Source: Atkinsonella hypoxylon (taxonomy: Eukaryota; Ascomycota; Sordariomycetes; Hypocreales; Clavicipitaceae). Taken from it: a stretch of DNA of 25,503 bases. The translations under genes and the position numbers were made by a program. Below the pieces are notes generated by a model. That model saw only the letters and a list, made by a program, of their open reading frames with translations. It was not told where the DNA came from and ran no database searches. The stretch lies in assembly GCA_000729835.1 (NCBI GenBank), contig JFHB01000315.1:1-25503 (forward strand), read 5' to 3'. Below, one piece after another: positions 7,840 through 20,030 of this stretch (position 1 is the first letter of the stretch; every line of letters starts with the position of its first letter).

Positions 7840-10149
7840 GTTATAAATAAGCTTATAAAGCAAAACTTATAAGTGACTTAACCCTCTAGCTAATTCCCTT
7901 AATCCTAAAGTCCTAATTCTCTTATCTTCTATAATAGCTTTAGCGTCTTTAGCATATATAGTAGCGTCCCTTTTACTAATAATAGCGTTCTTATAGCTAA
8001 GCGCTTTCCTTTACAATAAGCAACTCTTTCTTAGCAATTTACACTTTATTTAGTTGCCTTAGATATAATTAAATAGTGTCTTTTATTTACCTTAATTATC
8101 TCTTACTAAGCGCTAGAATAGAAGAGAGCTAGTAGTATAACACTAAGGTTTATATTAGTAATAGAATTATAGGCTATTATAGGTTATTTAGTAATATATC
8201 TTTAAGCTAACGCTTCTATTTAATCTTTTATAGTGTAGTATTCTCTAGCTTTAAGCGCTTATTTTACTGCCTTTATAATCTCTTTATCCCTTTACCTAGA
8301 TTTCTACTTCTATACTAATAGCTCTATAAAATATAAAGACAGTAGCTAATGCTTTAAGTTCTATAATTATTGCAGAAGCTAGTTTTTACTGTAAGATTCT
8401 ATTTAATCTTTTTACGTAAGATCTTATAGTATACTAGAAATTCTAGCAAGAACCTCTAAATTGTTTAGTAGTAGTAATAATAAAGGGCTTTATAAATTAG
8501 TTATAGGCTGTAGTAGCACCTTAAACGTTACAATTAAAGACTTCTTTTATGTAAAAAAGAGTAGCTTATAATATATAAGAGCGTAATTAGGCTTACTTAT
8601 CTATATTAGAAGATATAAACGCTATTCCCTTACTGTTATTGCTACTTTAATAGTTCTATTATAGATAATAGAATTGCTATTAAACTAAACAGCAGTAATA
8701 AACTAATTCTTCTAAAGTTATATAAGTATTTATTTATTAACCTCTATTAACTATTTAATTACTTAATTATAATTACTTAAGGTAAATTTCTAGGTATTAA
8801 GCTTCTTTAGAATAGGAATTCTACTACTAGTTATTTATAAGTAATATCTTAAGATAAAATACTTTATAGTATCTTCCTAGAGGTAGTTAAGGTTAAAGTC
8901 TATAGTCTTAGCTTTTTTAATAACAGTATACCTATTTATAAAACTAAGCTTATTTACTGCTATTATATATAGAACTATTATAACTTTATTAGTACCTTTA
9001 TAGTAGTTGTAAAACTAATTAATAGAGTTATTAGTTATAACCTAGTTGTAAAGGTACAGTTTAAATTTATTCCCTAATATTTAGGTAATCCTATAGTTAC
9101 TATATTAAGTGTAAGGTATATTATATAAGCTGTTACTAATAAGATTAATTAGAAGATACTTAACTAAACAATAAAGCGTTTATATTAAGAAGGATAAATA
9201 GGTATATCTATATTTCTAGTTGCTCTTCTGCTTATAATATAGTACTAAAATTGCCTAGAATAAATATAGATACTAAAGGAGCTATAAAGTTTATACTTAA
9301 CTATAGACTATAGCTTTAAACCTTTTAATTCTGCCTTTAGGTTCTATATTAAAGTAATAATAGTATCCCTTTAAGCAATTAAAGATAAAATAAGTTTAGT
9401 AGTTATTAAAGAAGAGAAAGCTAATAATAAGTCTTTACTTACTTATTTTGTTGTATAAGGCAGAAGAGTTATAGGTTATATTATAACAGTAGAAAATAAG
9501 TTAAAACCTATCTTTAATTCTATATACCTTTTAACCTATAAGTTTTATAATTTTACTTTAGTTTATTTCTTCTATATTAATTATAAAAGACTCTTTAAAG
9601 ATAACTACTATACACTTAATCCTATAAGTAATAATCCTTACTATAGCAGTAAGCTAGAATTAATCTAACTATTTATAATAAGTCTTTTGCTTAAAGGACT
9701 TTATTAAAAAGCTATAAATATTATTAAGATAATTAAACTAAACTACTAAACTCTAGCTAGGCTATATTAACTCTATAAGCCTAAAGTTATTTAAATTGTA
9801 ATTCTAATAAAGTAGTAAGCTAAAAGGAGGCTACTTAAAACGTTACTAAAAGAGAGGCAGTTAGCGCTTATAGAGCTTCTTAAGAGGTAAATCTACTTAA
9901 TCTTACTCTTCTATATAGAAGAAATTACTAACTAGCTTATATACTTACACTATAATGTAGTATATTAGTAGGTTCTTTAACGTCTTAAAGTAATATATTT
10001 ATCCCTTATATATAACTCTAAAGCTAGTCTTAGAAATAGGTCCTTAGTATTTATTTTCTATTTTAGCAGTAGAGATTAAATAGCTTTTAAAAAATTAAAG
10101 GTAAAAAAGAGCTTAAGTAGATACTTATAATAAAAATATTATAAGAATA
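7840..10149 (-). other. Element B 3' region, distal part: unidentified, RIP-degraded
   Basis: This belongs to about 4.2 kb between the end of integrase and the 3' LTR of element B. On the - strand a frame is readable over roughly 9080-7860, with conceptual residues such as FYNYYKGTNKVIIVLYIIAV and, near the end, a Lys/Gln/Leu-rich helical stretch (QLNKV.IAKKELLIVKES) in another frame. No domain is recognised. Stops are TAA/TAG in every frame because RIP removes TG, so readability alone is weak evidence for coding. No internal LTR pair or target duplication was found that would mark another insertion. It could be a further ORF of B, an envelope-like or captured gene, or a long untranslated region. 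Confidence 0.35.
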
Positions 10150-11230
10150 AAGGAATAAAGAGAGAGAGAGAGTAGGAATATAGGCTATATTATAGCTAAT
10201 ATTGTCTTAATAAATCCTTAGTTAACAGCTGTCTATAATTATTATAATTTAGTAGAGGCTAACAGTAAATATATACTAAGACTTTAACAGCTATAAACTT
10301 ATTAAGTAATTTATAATATTCTTTTTAACTAATTGTATTTATCTTTCTTCTTTCTTCTTATAACTACCTTTCTATATAGCCTCTTTCTTATTGCCTTTAT
10401 TAGCACCTTTAATTATTTAATTATAGTTAAAAAGCTTCCTTAAAACTATAAGGATCTTATAAATATATAGAATATTATTAGTAGAAGAATCTCTTTTACT
10501 ACTCTCTTTTATTAAGTTACTCTCTCTTAAAATAGTTAAATAAATATCTTTCCTTTAATAATACTTATTAATATAGTAAGTTTTTTATAAAAAAGCTTTT
10601 AATTATACTTCTATTCTCTTATTATACTAATAAATCTTACCTCTTTAGTATAAATTTACCTTTAAGCTTTAAGTCTATAGAGGTAATAATATTAGTGCTA
10701 ATAGATACTTAATATACACTAAAGTTGCTTTTTAATAGAGTTCTATACCTAATATACCTCTAAGAGCTATTAAATTCTTTTATAATTAGAATCTTAAGGC
10801 TTAGTTTATTAATAGCACTATAAGAGAAAGCTCTCTTTTATATAAGGTTGCACTAAAATTAAATATTAAGAACTTTATCTTTATTTTAACTAAAATAGCT
10901 TATTTTTATAGATATTTCTATTATATACTTACTAATTATTAAGAGCGCTATAAAGCCCTTTTAATCTTATTCTTTAGCAAAGAGAATAGTGCATTTTGCT
11001 CTTATTATATTAATATATATCTTTAAATAGTTACTTTATTTAGAGAATATATCTACTTTTTATTTTATAGCTGCACCTCTCTTAAGAATATCTATAGTAG
11101 CTTATATAGTAATTACGTTTAAAGTAGCTCTACTGCTGTAAGCTATAAGTAGTAATTTACAAAAGGTTATAGTAACTATAGCTAGATTTACTATAATGCT
11201 TCTTTTATAACGTTCTAGAGTAAAGACTAA
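10150..11230 (-). pseudogene. Element B post-integrase ORF remnant, unknown product
   Basis: A - strand frame of about 360 codons can be followed from 11220 to 10150 with only TAA/TAG stops, and with GAT, GCT, GGT and GAA codons more frequent than in the other frames. Visible stretches include VDIFSKQSNYLKIYINIIRA, AKCTILFAKEQ and a Lys/Arg/Glu-rich C-terminal part near 10320-10560. It has no zinc knuckle, no membrane segment typical of an envelope protein and no match to a family I know. It follows the integrase on the same strand, as an accessory third ORF would. Gag of another element read in isolation is an alternative. Treat as a candidate only. Confidence 0.35.
10159..10172. repeat. (AG)7 microsatellite
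   Basis: Seven AG units inside the 3' region of element B. AG/CT is not a RIP target context, so the tract survived while its surroundings changed. No function is implied. Confidence 0.8.
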
Positions 11231-12019
11231 GTAGATTAACTATTTATTCTTTTAAGGCTTTAGGAGGTCCTTTATAAGGATCTTTCTTCTTTTATAGTAG
11301 TTAATATTCCTTACTCTTTCCCTTAAATATTAAAACTACTAGAATTTTACTAAAAGATTAGGTGTAAATTACTTAAATTAAAAGATAAAAAAAAACAGAA
11401 AAAGAGTAAAGGTTAAGCAACCTTTTTAGTTAAAATAGAATAAAACTATACTTATTTTTAGTAGTTTTTAAAAACTTCTTATATATTCTATTTAATTTAA
11501 GTCTATAGTCTTAATTCTAATTAGCTTTAAATCTCTAAATAATCTTAATATACTATTATTAAATCTTAATTAGTCTTAAATATATAAATAAATAAACTTA
11601 ACCTTCTTTCTCTCTAAAGCTAAAGATATAGAGACTATAGCATTAGCTTTTGCAAAAGCTATAATAAATTATATATTCTAGTAAAGTTATAGGTAAATTA
11701 CTAAGATTAAATAATATTATTAATCTTCTTATAGCTTCTACACTTTTCTTTAGGTATTATTAGTAAATAAACTTCTATTATATACTTTAGATAATGTTAT
11801 AGTAAAAGATTTACTTTAGCGTTATTATTCTTAAAATTCTCTTTTTAGTACAACTATAATATATAGTCCTTAGAAACTATTTAATTTAATATATTATACT
11901 AAGTATTAATAGGCTGCAATTTATTAGTATTTTACTTAAAGTTGCTAGTGTTTTTACTATATTAAGCAGTATATTATAGAGTATAGAGCTATTTATTAGC
12001 AGTAGAAGTCTACTATCCC
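11231..12019 (-). other. Element B sequence just after integrase, no domain recognised
   Basis: The integrase frame can be read past its last conserved block for perhaps 150 more codons (Asn-, Lys- and Gln-rich, no chromodomain signature) before it becomes uninterpretable. A poly-A run at 11390-11398 sits in a purine-rich patch. I see no promoter, terminator or repeat here. Confidence 0.4.
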
Positions 12020-13430
12020 TCTAGATTAAGCCTAAACTTCTTAATATAATCCTTAGAAATAGTCTTATTAAGCACTATACTATCTAGAGTCTTTAAACAG
12101 TAAGCGCTAGTAACTTTTGCTTAGCTATACACTTTAAAAGAACTATTCTATTATATTACTAACTTCTTCTTTATTAATATATCTATAACCCTTTATATAT
12201 TATATATAAGGACTAAATCTCTTAAGACTAATTAATCTTTCTTCTTTTACAATAATACCTCTTAGTTTTAGTTTATTTAATTAGCTAAATATTGCCTAAA
12301 TATAAAGACTTTTATATAAGCCTTTTAGATATTTACTTCCTTTTATTCTAGCATTTTAACTCTTACTTTAAAGAGATTCTATATTGTTATAACTTCTAAC
12401 TAATTAATTAACCTTTAAGTAGAAAATTTAACTTCTAAAGGAAGAATAAGCTTTTAACTGTAAATTAAGTAGAAAGTAGATTTACTATATAATGCTTATA
12501 TAGCTATATAGTTTACTAATAGTGCTTTATTTAGCAATTTAAACTACTTTCTATTAAAACCTTTTATCTTTAAAAGAGTAAATATAAGCGTTTAATAACT
12601 AGCTTTAATAGGTAAATTAGCTTTTAAATTATATACTAATATCTTAATCCCTTTAATCTTAATAGCTTTAACTGCTTTTTTAAGATTTCTATATATTTCT
12701 AGCTCTCTATTAAAAACTAGAAATTAAAAGACTTTAAATTATATAATTAGTTTTATTAAAAACTTCTAAATAGCTATAATATTAATATACTATATAGAGC
12801 GTACTTCTATCTATCTAGTAAGGTTATATTTTACTTCTAAAAGGTACTTAAAACTATAATTAAGTAGTATATATTAGGTATTAATATATATCTTACTTAT
12901 TAAGTTGCTTAAAGCTACTAATATTAATAATTCTTTAGGCCTTTAAGGAGCAAACTTTTAGTACACTTTATAATAAAAAATTATTACTTAAACTATATTC
13001 TAAAGTTCTTTTTAAAAGTACTTAATTCTAGCTACTTAAAATATAACTTCTATACCTTTATAACCTATTTACTTATATAAAGCCTTAACAATTTTCTTTT
13101 ATTATATTAAGTTTTTAATAACTAAGGTAGAACTCTTTATTATACTAGTTAGTCTCTTCTATAATAGGCCTTTATCTAAGAAGTATTACTTAGCACTTAT
13201 ATAAAGTTATTTATACTTACTCTTATTTAGATTAAATAGTCTTTATAATATTAAAAGGAAATTTATAATTTACTAAGTTCTAGGAGTATAGTATACTCTA
13301 TTATATAGCTAGATCTTATTAACGTTAAGCTATAGGTTAATAAAATCTTTAATATTCCCTTTAGCTACTTAATTTAATATATTAAAAGGTCTACTTTCTT
13401 TATATAATAAAGTATTAGCTATCTTATTCT
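12020..13430 (-). pseudogene. Element B integrase (RIP-destroyed)
   Basis: Integrase of a Ty3/gypsy element. On the - strand the N-terminal zinc region is near 12950-13000. Its CxxC pair is seen as Y-K-V-Y followed by QKFAPQRP, both Cys mutated to Tyr by TGY to TAY. The first catalytic Asp block reads SKIYINTQY, with Asp to Asn. The Glu block lies in the stretch near 12640-12560 leading to KAVKAIKIKGIKILVYN. The C-terminal part has LPLEVKF, then a GPF/Y-type module at about 12150-12060, FKVYSQAKVTSAYCLKTLD, and ends around KKFRLNLEG. It lacks a readable chromodomain. Stops in frame are RIP-type TAA/TAG. It follows RNase H on the same polyprotein. Confidence 0.8.
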
Positions 13431-14655
13431 TTTCTCCTAAAATATACCTAACTGTAAAATTAAATAGTATAATATAACTAATCTATTGCGTAATAAGCGC
13501 ACTTAAAACGTTATTAATAGCGCTATTAAGCTAATATATAAGCACTTAAGAATTAGTCTTTAGAGTAAAGGGAACTTTATAGAGATAAATTTATAGCCTT
13601 CTTAATATATAGATAATAGCTCTATATTTCTACTTTATTCTATTATACTTAATTTCTAAATTGCTTTAATATCTACTTTTATATTATATAAGGTATTATT
13701 GCTTATTAATAATTTATATTAAAACTACTCTTTATTCTTTTAAGCTTATATTAACTATTAATATAATTTCTTTAGCGCTTAAGCTAAGATTAATTATTAT
13801 AAGAACTAGTGCAGTTATTATTATATACTTAAGAACCTCTATAGCGTTCTTTTAGTTTAGTCTTTAAGTTTACTTAATACTCTTCTTAAGTAAGATTATA
13901 AGAGGCTTAGCTTTTATAAAGTAATACTATACCTAAATATAATAACAGCCTATAAGCTTAAGAAAGAATTTAACCTTAAAAATATTTTTATACTTTATTT
14001 ACTCTAGAATCTTTATTACTTTTACTTCTAAAGGTTTTTTTCTATTAGTACTATATATAAATCTAATAATCTTTATAGTCTTTTAGTATAGCTTTAATTT
14101 TATAGTAAATATAGTATAACTAGCTAGCTTAATATTAATAAGAACTCTATTAATATTAATTAAATATTCTATAATATATCTTTATATATTAAGTAACACT
14201 TTCTCTTTATTATATATAGTAGTAAGGCCTTTTACTGTAATATTATTTAAGAAAAGCTTATAAGTGTAAGGAATTAAGTTAAAAAGAATTCTTTTTACTA
14301 TTTAAATAAACTAAGTAATAGAGTTAGTTACTTCTTAAGGAAGTATATAAAGTTATAGAAGCTTTATTGCTATTAAAATTATTGTTAAGTCCTTACTTTT
14401 CTCTATAAGTAGCACTTAGTTATAGCTTAATAGTAAATTAATAACTAAAAGTATCTTATATATCTTAAATTCTTTACTAAAAGCCTTTACTTCTTTTAAA
14501 ATATAGGTATTCTATATTATAATCTTATTGTAAACTATTATAAACAGTATTAGCTATATCTCTTTATTCTTTTTTATTACTAAAAAGTAAGGGTTTCTAT
14601 AAGATCTATAGCTCTTTTCTAATAACTTATACTAAAGCTTCTTTTTTAATAAATT
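13431..14655 (-). pseudogene. Element B reverse transcriptase and RNase H
   Basis: The RT domain begins near 14640 with RNPYFLVIKKNKE and continues through KILLVINLLLSYNQVLL and LYILPQEVTNS. The catalytic box is F-L-N-N-I at 14253-14239 (normally FLDDI, both Asp to Asn), followed by TVKG. KTIKIIRFIYSTN and KVIKIL mark the transition to the connection region near 14050-13980. RNase H runs from about 13830 to 13430: VNISLKEQRVVL (first catalytic Asp to Asn), IKQKYRAIIYILRRL, then YLYKVPFTLKTNSQVLI (TDS to TNS). The domain order and sequence blocks identify Ty3/gypsy. This lineage differs clearly from element A, whose RT box is YIDD-type. Inactive. Confidence 0.85.
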
Positions 14656-16749
14656 AATTAGTTTCCCTTATAAGCTAATAGGTATTAGTATTAACTTTAC
14701 TTTCTAAGCTCTATAAGCAATAGTATAAATAACTTAAGGCAGTATAACTAAAGAATTAATCTTTCTATACTCTAATAAGTTCTATATTAATGCTGCCTCT
14801 TAGTTATAGAGAATTTCCTTAAAAACATTAACTTTTTCTACTATTAAATATTCTTATACTTATTTAACTATTTAATTTAAGCGCTTTTTTATTATTTAGA
14901 ATCCTTAGGGTTTTTTACTAAATCTTTCTATAATATATTTAGTGTATTTTCCTAATTTATTTAAGTATACTTTTACCTCTTTTTACTTTTTCTATTTCTA
15001 CTTAAGGTCTTTATTAAGTGTAAATCTATTTAAAGGAATATTATCTTTTAGTAGAATCTTATTAGCTTTCTGCTTATATAATATATTTACCTTTAGATTA
15101 ATTAGTTATAATTGCCTTAAAGGCTAAATCTTCTCTATAGCCTCTTTAAGTTAGCTTCTATATTAGTTAGCTATTCTCTTTATTATAAGGTTAGTAATAG
15201 CTACACCCTTATTCTTTATTATAGGTACTAGCTCCTTATTATTATTTAATTTAGCTTTAAGACTCTCTTTAACTATTTAATTATAAACTAAATCCTTAAA
15301 TAACTTATTAATTAAGATTAAATTAACGCTAATAGCTATTACTTTATTTATTATAGTCTTCTATTTAATACTTCTAGTAACTCTTAAGACTAATATAATA
15401 TTACTAAAATAGCACTTTAAGAGAAGCTTACCTTCTTTATTACTATACTTAAAGGTAACTTTAGCTATATATATAAAAGGCATTTTAAGGATTAATTATA
15501 TATATAAAGACTTTAGTGTAATATAAAAGTAAATTAGCGTTTAAACGTTTCTAAGGTATAGCTTTATTATTACCTCTCTTAATATTATAAGCTTATATAA
15601 TATAAAAGATATAGTAGTAGTCTCTTACTTTATTAGAGTTATTTTTAAATTAAGCTCTTTAATAAGGTTCTTAGTAATAATATTCCTTTATAAACTATAA
15701 TCTATAAGACTATTAATAAGTAAAGAGTTTAGGCTTTTAAGTTATACTTAAAGGTAAAGTAAGTTCTATAAATAGCTTATAATTACTTTTAGCTTTAAAA
15801 TACTATTTAATCCTTTAATATAAAGCGTATTTACCTATAGGTTTATAATAAACTTCTTCTCTTTAATATAATTTTCTATATATTTTTATATAATATTCTA
15901 TAAATCCTTCTAGATACTATTAAGCAGCTATTTTATATATTTATTAGTAATATCTTCCTTATTATCTTCTGTTGCCTCTTTAACTATAGTAAATATTATC
16001 TTAATAATATTAATTAATTAATCTTTCTACTTCTTAACTCTTTACCTCTTCCTTAAGATAGAATATAGAGGTATAACTTTAGCACTTATTCTATTAATAT
16101 AATAAACTTTATTAATACTATTTACTTACATTAAGCATTTATTCTCTATTGCTTCTATAAGTATAGGCATTAGTTAGTATAGGTTTTATAAGCTAACTTT
16201 AATCTTTTTCTAAAAAATATCTTTAAATAATTATATAAGAAGCTATACTTTTATATCTATAGAGCTATTTTCCTTAGCTTTTTTTTCTTTTCTTTTAGCT
16301 TAGTCTTCTAAAGCTTCTTTTTACTTAGTAAAGTATTATATCTCTATAGTATAAACTCTAAAGAGCTAGGCTATAATTTTTTTCTTAATTAGTATATAAA
16401 GAGTTCTTTTAGGTCTATATTCCTTTATCTTAAACGTTAAAGTTACTATAGTACTATTAGTAAAGTCTCTCTTAAGGATAGCTTCTAGTAGAATATATAT
16501 TAAGTAATAATTAAAAATATTAATCTTATTAAAGATTTAATCTAATATCTCTTTCTCTTTCTTACTAAGCTTTTAATAGTTTAACGTTTTTTTACTAAAT
16601 TCCTTAACTTAAAATAATACTATTTTGCAATATAGTAGTTAAAATAATTAACTTAAAATACTATAAGCCTATAAAGATAACTTTTTATACTAAAGAAGCT
16701 TTATATAAGAATAAGTAGTACTAGATTATTTAATTCTACTATTAAGATA
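14656..16749 (-). pseudogene. Element B protease and gag-pol junction
   Basis: About 2 kb between the gag zinc knuckle and RT. The retropepsin active site is read on the - strand at 15702-15694 as D-Y-S in the context LIDYSLQRNIITKNLIKEL, close to the hydrophobic-D-C/S-G-A-x-x-N-hydrophobic-I block of gypsy proteases, with TGT to TAT accounting for the Tyr. The following helix NLIKELNL fits the family. The remaining sequence up to 16749 and down to 14656 is too decayed to divide. A 61-codon open stretch on the opposite strand at 14942-15127 is an antisense shadow. Confidence 0.55.
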
Positions 16750-18060
16750 CTTACTCTTTAATTATACTTTATAAAGCTAATCTTATTATTATACTAGTAA
16801 AACTAGTATTAATTTATATAATAACCTTTCTTACTATAGTAATAGCAGTAATACTACCTTATATAGCTTTTAGTTATATAGGTTCTAAAGCTTTAGGTAT
16901 TATTATATATATTAATAGCGTTAATATATATATTCTACCTTTCTTTTTTCTTTTTCTTAAATTTCTCTTTAAAAAGCTTTATAATATTTATCTTTAAAAC
17001 TATTTACTTTATAAGTATAATCTTTATATCTTTAAACTTCTAGGTTAAATTATCTATTTAATCTTTTACTTCTAAAATAGGCTATATAATTTCTTTAGCT
17101 TTATAACTAAAATTACTTATACTATAATGCTTAAGATTTCTTCTGCCTAAAGGTATATAAAGGTAGTCCTTTCTATTGTTATAAAGTTTAGAATTATAGT
17201 CTTTAAGCTTTATTCTAGCTTATATATACTAGCTAAGCTACTCTAATAACTCTCTATAGAGCATTATAATAAACTTAGCTTTAGTAACTTTTATTTAATC
17301 TATAAAGCTAGTAAGTATAGTATCTAGTAAGGCCTTATAAATATAATTAAACTAAGCAGTTATACTGTACTATATATAGAGCTTAGCGCTAATTATAGTA
17401 GCTTAATGCTCTTAAAGCTAATAGAGAGTGTCTTTTATAGTTCTTAAATAGTTTCTCTTTAGGTCTTTAAGCTTTTTATTAGCTTACTTCTTTTAATCTT
17501 AAGGAGTAGCTTTATACTAAAGTAAAAGCTACTTTTTAGCTTCTTTTTAATTATATAAGGTATAAATAACCTTTATATACTTATAGATTAATAGGTTAAT
17601 ATAATAAATAAATATCTTCTATTAGTTTTCCTTTAGAATAAATAAGGTCTTTATCTTTAGCTTAAAGCTAGTTAAGTAATTAAGAATATTTTCTCTTTTA
17701 AATTAGTATATATTAAACTTCTTATTAAAGGTAGCTTAAGCTTACTACTTTCTAATAGCTTTACCTATAGCCTTAGCAAAAGCCTTATAAGGTATAGCTA
17801 TAACGCTATTAGTACTAGCTTTTTTATCTTAAGTATTTAATTCTATTGTAATCTTAGGTTTTAAAATAACTTTTTTAGAAGATTTACTAGATTAGCTAGA
17901 GCTAATATTAGCTACTTTAAACGTAAAGCTTATACTTTTCTTTAAGAGATATAGAATACTAAACTTATATAAATAACTAGTAGAATAGCTTAATATAGAA
18001 GGTAGGTATAAAAAGAACAATTAATCTTATTTAGTAGGAAGAGTGTAATATATATAATTC
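16750..18060 (-). pseudogene. Element B gag with CCHC zinc knuckle
   Basis: Read on the - strand from about 18060. A Ser/Lys-rich N-terminus is followed by a helical capsid-like region near 17700-17200 (KKQANKKLKDLKRNYLRTIKD and similar, with many charged residues). The nucleocapsid knuckle lies at 16847-16806 and has the exact CX2CX4HX4C spacing: C-Y-Y-Y-S-K-K-G-Y-Y-I-N-Q-Y. The first Cys (TGC) survives; the second and third Cys and the His read Tyr, each by one RIP-type change. This is the clearest Gag signature in the window. Gag would bind and package element RNA. The start codon is lost. Confidence 0.72.
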
Positions 18061-18597
18061 TCTATATTAGCTGTACTTTTAATGCTTTTACCTTCTGCTT
18101 CTATAGTTATATAAGCTTTTAACGCTAAGATATAGAGGCTAAGAACTTAATTACTAATAACAGTAAATATAAAGATAACTGCTAAGATAAGGATAAAAGA
18201 GAAATTTTTCTCTATAATTAAATAATTATAGCGTTTAAGGGACTTAAAAACTTCCTTTTTACTATATTAAGGCTATCTTAGCTAAGGGCAAAACAGAGGT
18301 TAAATAGGCTAGCTAGTATTTATAATATAGCAATTATCTTTAACTAAGCCTAGCCCTTCTTAGCTTAAAAAAGCTATAGAAATTTTCTTCCCCTCTTAAT
18401 TAAATAATCCCTTATAATATAGAGCTTTTATCCCTATAATTTCCTTCTTTCTTATATTAGCAATATTTAAGCTAAAGTGCTCTTCTATCTTTAATGCTTA
18501 ATAGCTTTTTCTTCTTTCTTTTAGAATCTCTATAAAAAACCTTCTAATTATATAATACGCTTTAATTAGAACGCTTTTTCTAGTAAAGCCCCTATTT
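18061..18597 (-). other. Element B leader between 5' LTR and gag
   Basis: About 540 bp downstream of the element's own 5' LTR (18598-19078). On the - strand it begins AAATAGGGGCTTTACTAG. TAGGGGC could be a RIP-altered TGGGGGC primer-binding site three bases from the LTR, but this is speculative. Apart from that the leader shows no recognisable feature. Confidence 0.35.
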
Positions 18598-19078
18598 TTG
18601 TTGTCTTAAAACTAAACCCCTAAATAACTATATAGCTTACACTAAAGTAGGTAATAATATAGCGTACATTAAGATTAAAGAGAATTAGTAAAGAGTAAGA
18701 TATTTATTAGTATATACTATTAAATAATAGTAGGCAAAAAGATTAAATAGTTAGAAAAGGCAGAAATAAAATATTAATTACAGCTTAGAAGATATATATA
18801 TGCAAAAAGGAGCTAAATGCACTAAAGAGTTAGGGAAAGTATTACTAGCAGCAAAGTAATATTTCTTAAGTATTAAGTGTTGTAAATTAAAGCAGGCTAA
18901 AAGATATTAATTAATCGAAAAGAGCAAAAGCTAAAAAGAGCTAGCGGAAGCTGCTTATGCGCTTACTTAAACTATCTAGATGTCTAGGCGATGCGCACTC
19001 TTATAGAGAAAAATCTGTATGTAGCATCCCTTGTAAAGCTAATATAAGAGCGCAAGGGGGTAACCCCGCCGCGACACA
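18598..19078 (-). repeat. Element B LTR, right copy (5' LTR of the element)
   Basis: Partner of 7348-7828. Here the outer (right) end is preserved: TTAATCGAAAAGAGC, GCTAGCGGAAGC, GGGGTAACCCCGCCGCGACACA. The left end is the mutated one. The GC-rich terminal 20 bp are the least mutated bases of the whole element. Confidence 0.92.
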
Positions 19079-19083
19079 CCAGC

Positions 19084-20030
19084 AGATCTTGCGAATCTAG
19101 AGACCTTTATTAGTATAGCTGGCTTTTTACGGAAGAGCATCCTGTGGTTTAATGTGCAAATTCGCTTGCTGTAGGAACAAAAGACCACCCTACTGCAAGA
19201 GCTTTACAAGAAAGGCTTAGCTAATAGTCTACTAAAACTAATGCACTAAAAGAAAGCCTAAGAAGCAATATTTTCGCTAAAACCTAAGGAAGAGAAGGCA
19301 TTCTAAGAGGTAAAGGTATACCTTAACGAAAACACTGTTCTATAGCACTATAACTCTAGTAAGCATTTATTCTTTAAAGTTAACGCTTATAAGGAAGGAT
19401 TTAGGCTCTTTATCTTCTAGCTTATAGGCAAATAGAACAGTTATAGTATATTTAGTAAAGATATTAAAAACAATTAGCTTTAACTAATTCTTTTTCTCTT
19501 AAGATACACTTTTAACCTAAAGAAACACTATAGATTAACTAAGGTAAAGGTAGCTATAATTATATAGAGTGTCTAAAAGCTATAGAAAATAGTTTAATTT
19601 AACTACTATACTATTAATATTATTATAGACTACTTACTAGCAAAAGGGATTATTAAATATACCTTACTTACTACAATAAATCTAGATAAAGCTAACCTAA
19701 AATTAGCTAAAGTAGCTAATTATCTATTGTAATTTAACCTAAGAGTCTTCTATATACTAAAAGTACTAAATGTAGTGCTAAATGCACTCTCTAGGTTGCT
19801 AGTTATAGTTTTATACTAAGAGGAGGCTTATAACAGTAAATTTAATAAGCTTAATATAAGTGCGTTTTTCGCTAAAGAATATAGTACTATAGTAGTATTA
19901 AATAAAGGTTTAAAAGAGAAAATTGTTTAAGGCTATAGTTTTAATCTAAAGCTTAGTAGAATTATAGAAAGTATTAAGGACTTTTATAAAAAGTAGAATT
20001 AGTAAAATTAATAAAGAAAACTAAGAATTC
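19084..20030 (+). pseudogene. Element A RT connection and RNase H domain
   Basis: Resumes the RT frame of 6197-7347 after element B. The join gives KFP-A-D-L, then LETFISIAGFLR, a conserved connection-region block. RNase H starts near 19360 with FFKVNAYKEGF (VDA to VNA at the first catalytic Asp). A block from 19490 to 19560 reads RLTKVKVAII, where families have a T-E-x-E motif. IIIDYLLAKGII follows at about 19620-19655, then VLNVVLNALSRL. The first 340 bp are lightly mutated; heavy RIP sets in around 19430. RNase H would remove the RNA template during cDNA synthesis. Inactive. Confidence 0.82.

Larger units (their letters stand above)
7348..19078 (-). mobile_element. Element B: Ty3/gypsy retrotransposon on the - strand (11,731 bp)
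   Basis: Two 481-bp direct LTRs (7348-7828 and 18598-19078) bound an interior of 10,769 bp. The target duplication is CCAGT at 7343-7347 and CCAGC at 19079-19083, differing by one RIP-type C/T. The exact end could be one base off, because the LTR could begin at TGTTGTC (7349). All recognised domains lie on the - strand in the order gag (CCHC), protease, RT, RNase H, integrase. A purine tract AGAGAGG before the LTR at 7828 agrees with that orientation. No chromodomain is seen. The interior is among the most heavily RIP-mutated DNA in the window. It is inserted into the RT of element A, whose frame is restored when B and one duplication are removed. Confidence 0.9.

Noticed and set aside
7840..12019. 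A further LTR element nested in the 3' part of element B
   Set aside because: No direct repeat pair with TG..CA ends and no target duplication could be found by eye; a self-alignment would settle it.
14942..15127. 61-codon open frame on the + strand
   Set aside because: It lies antisense to the protease-RT part of element B, is made of Phe, Leu, Tyr and Ile, and is a by-product of T-rich sequence.
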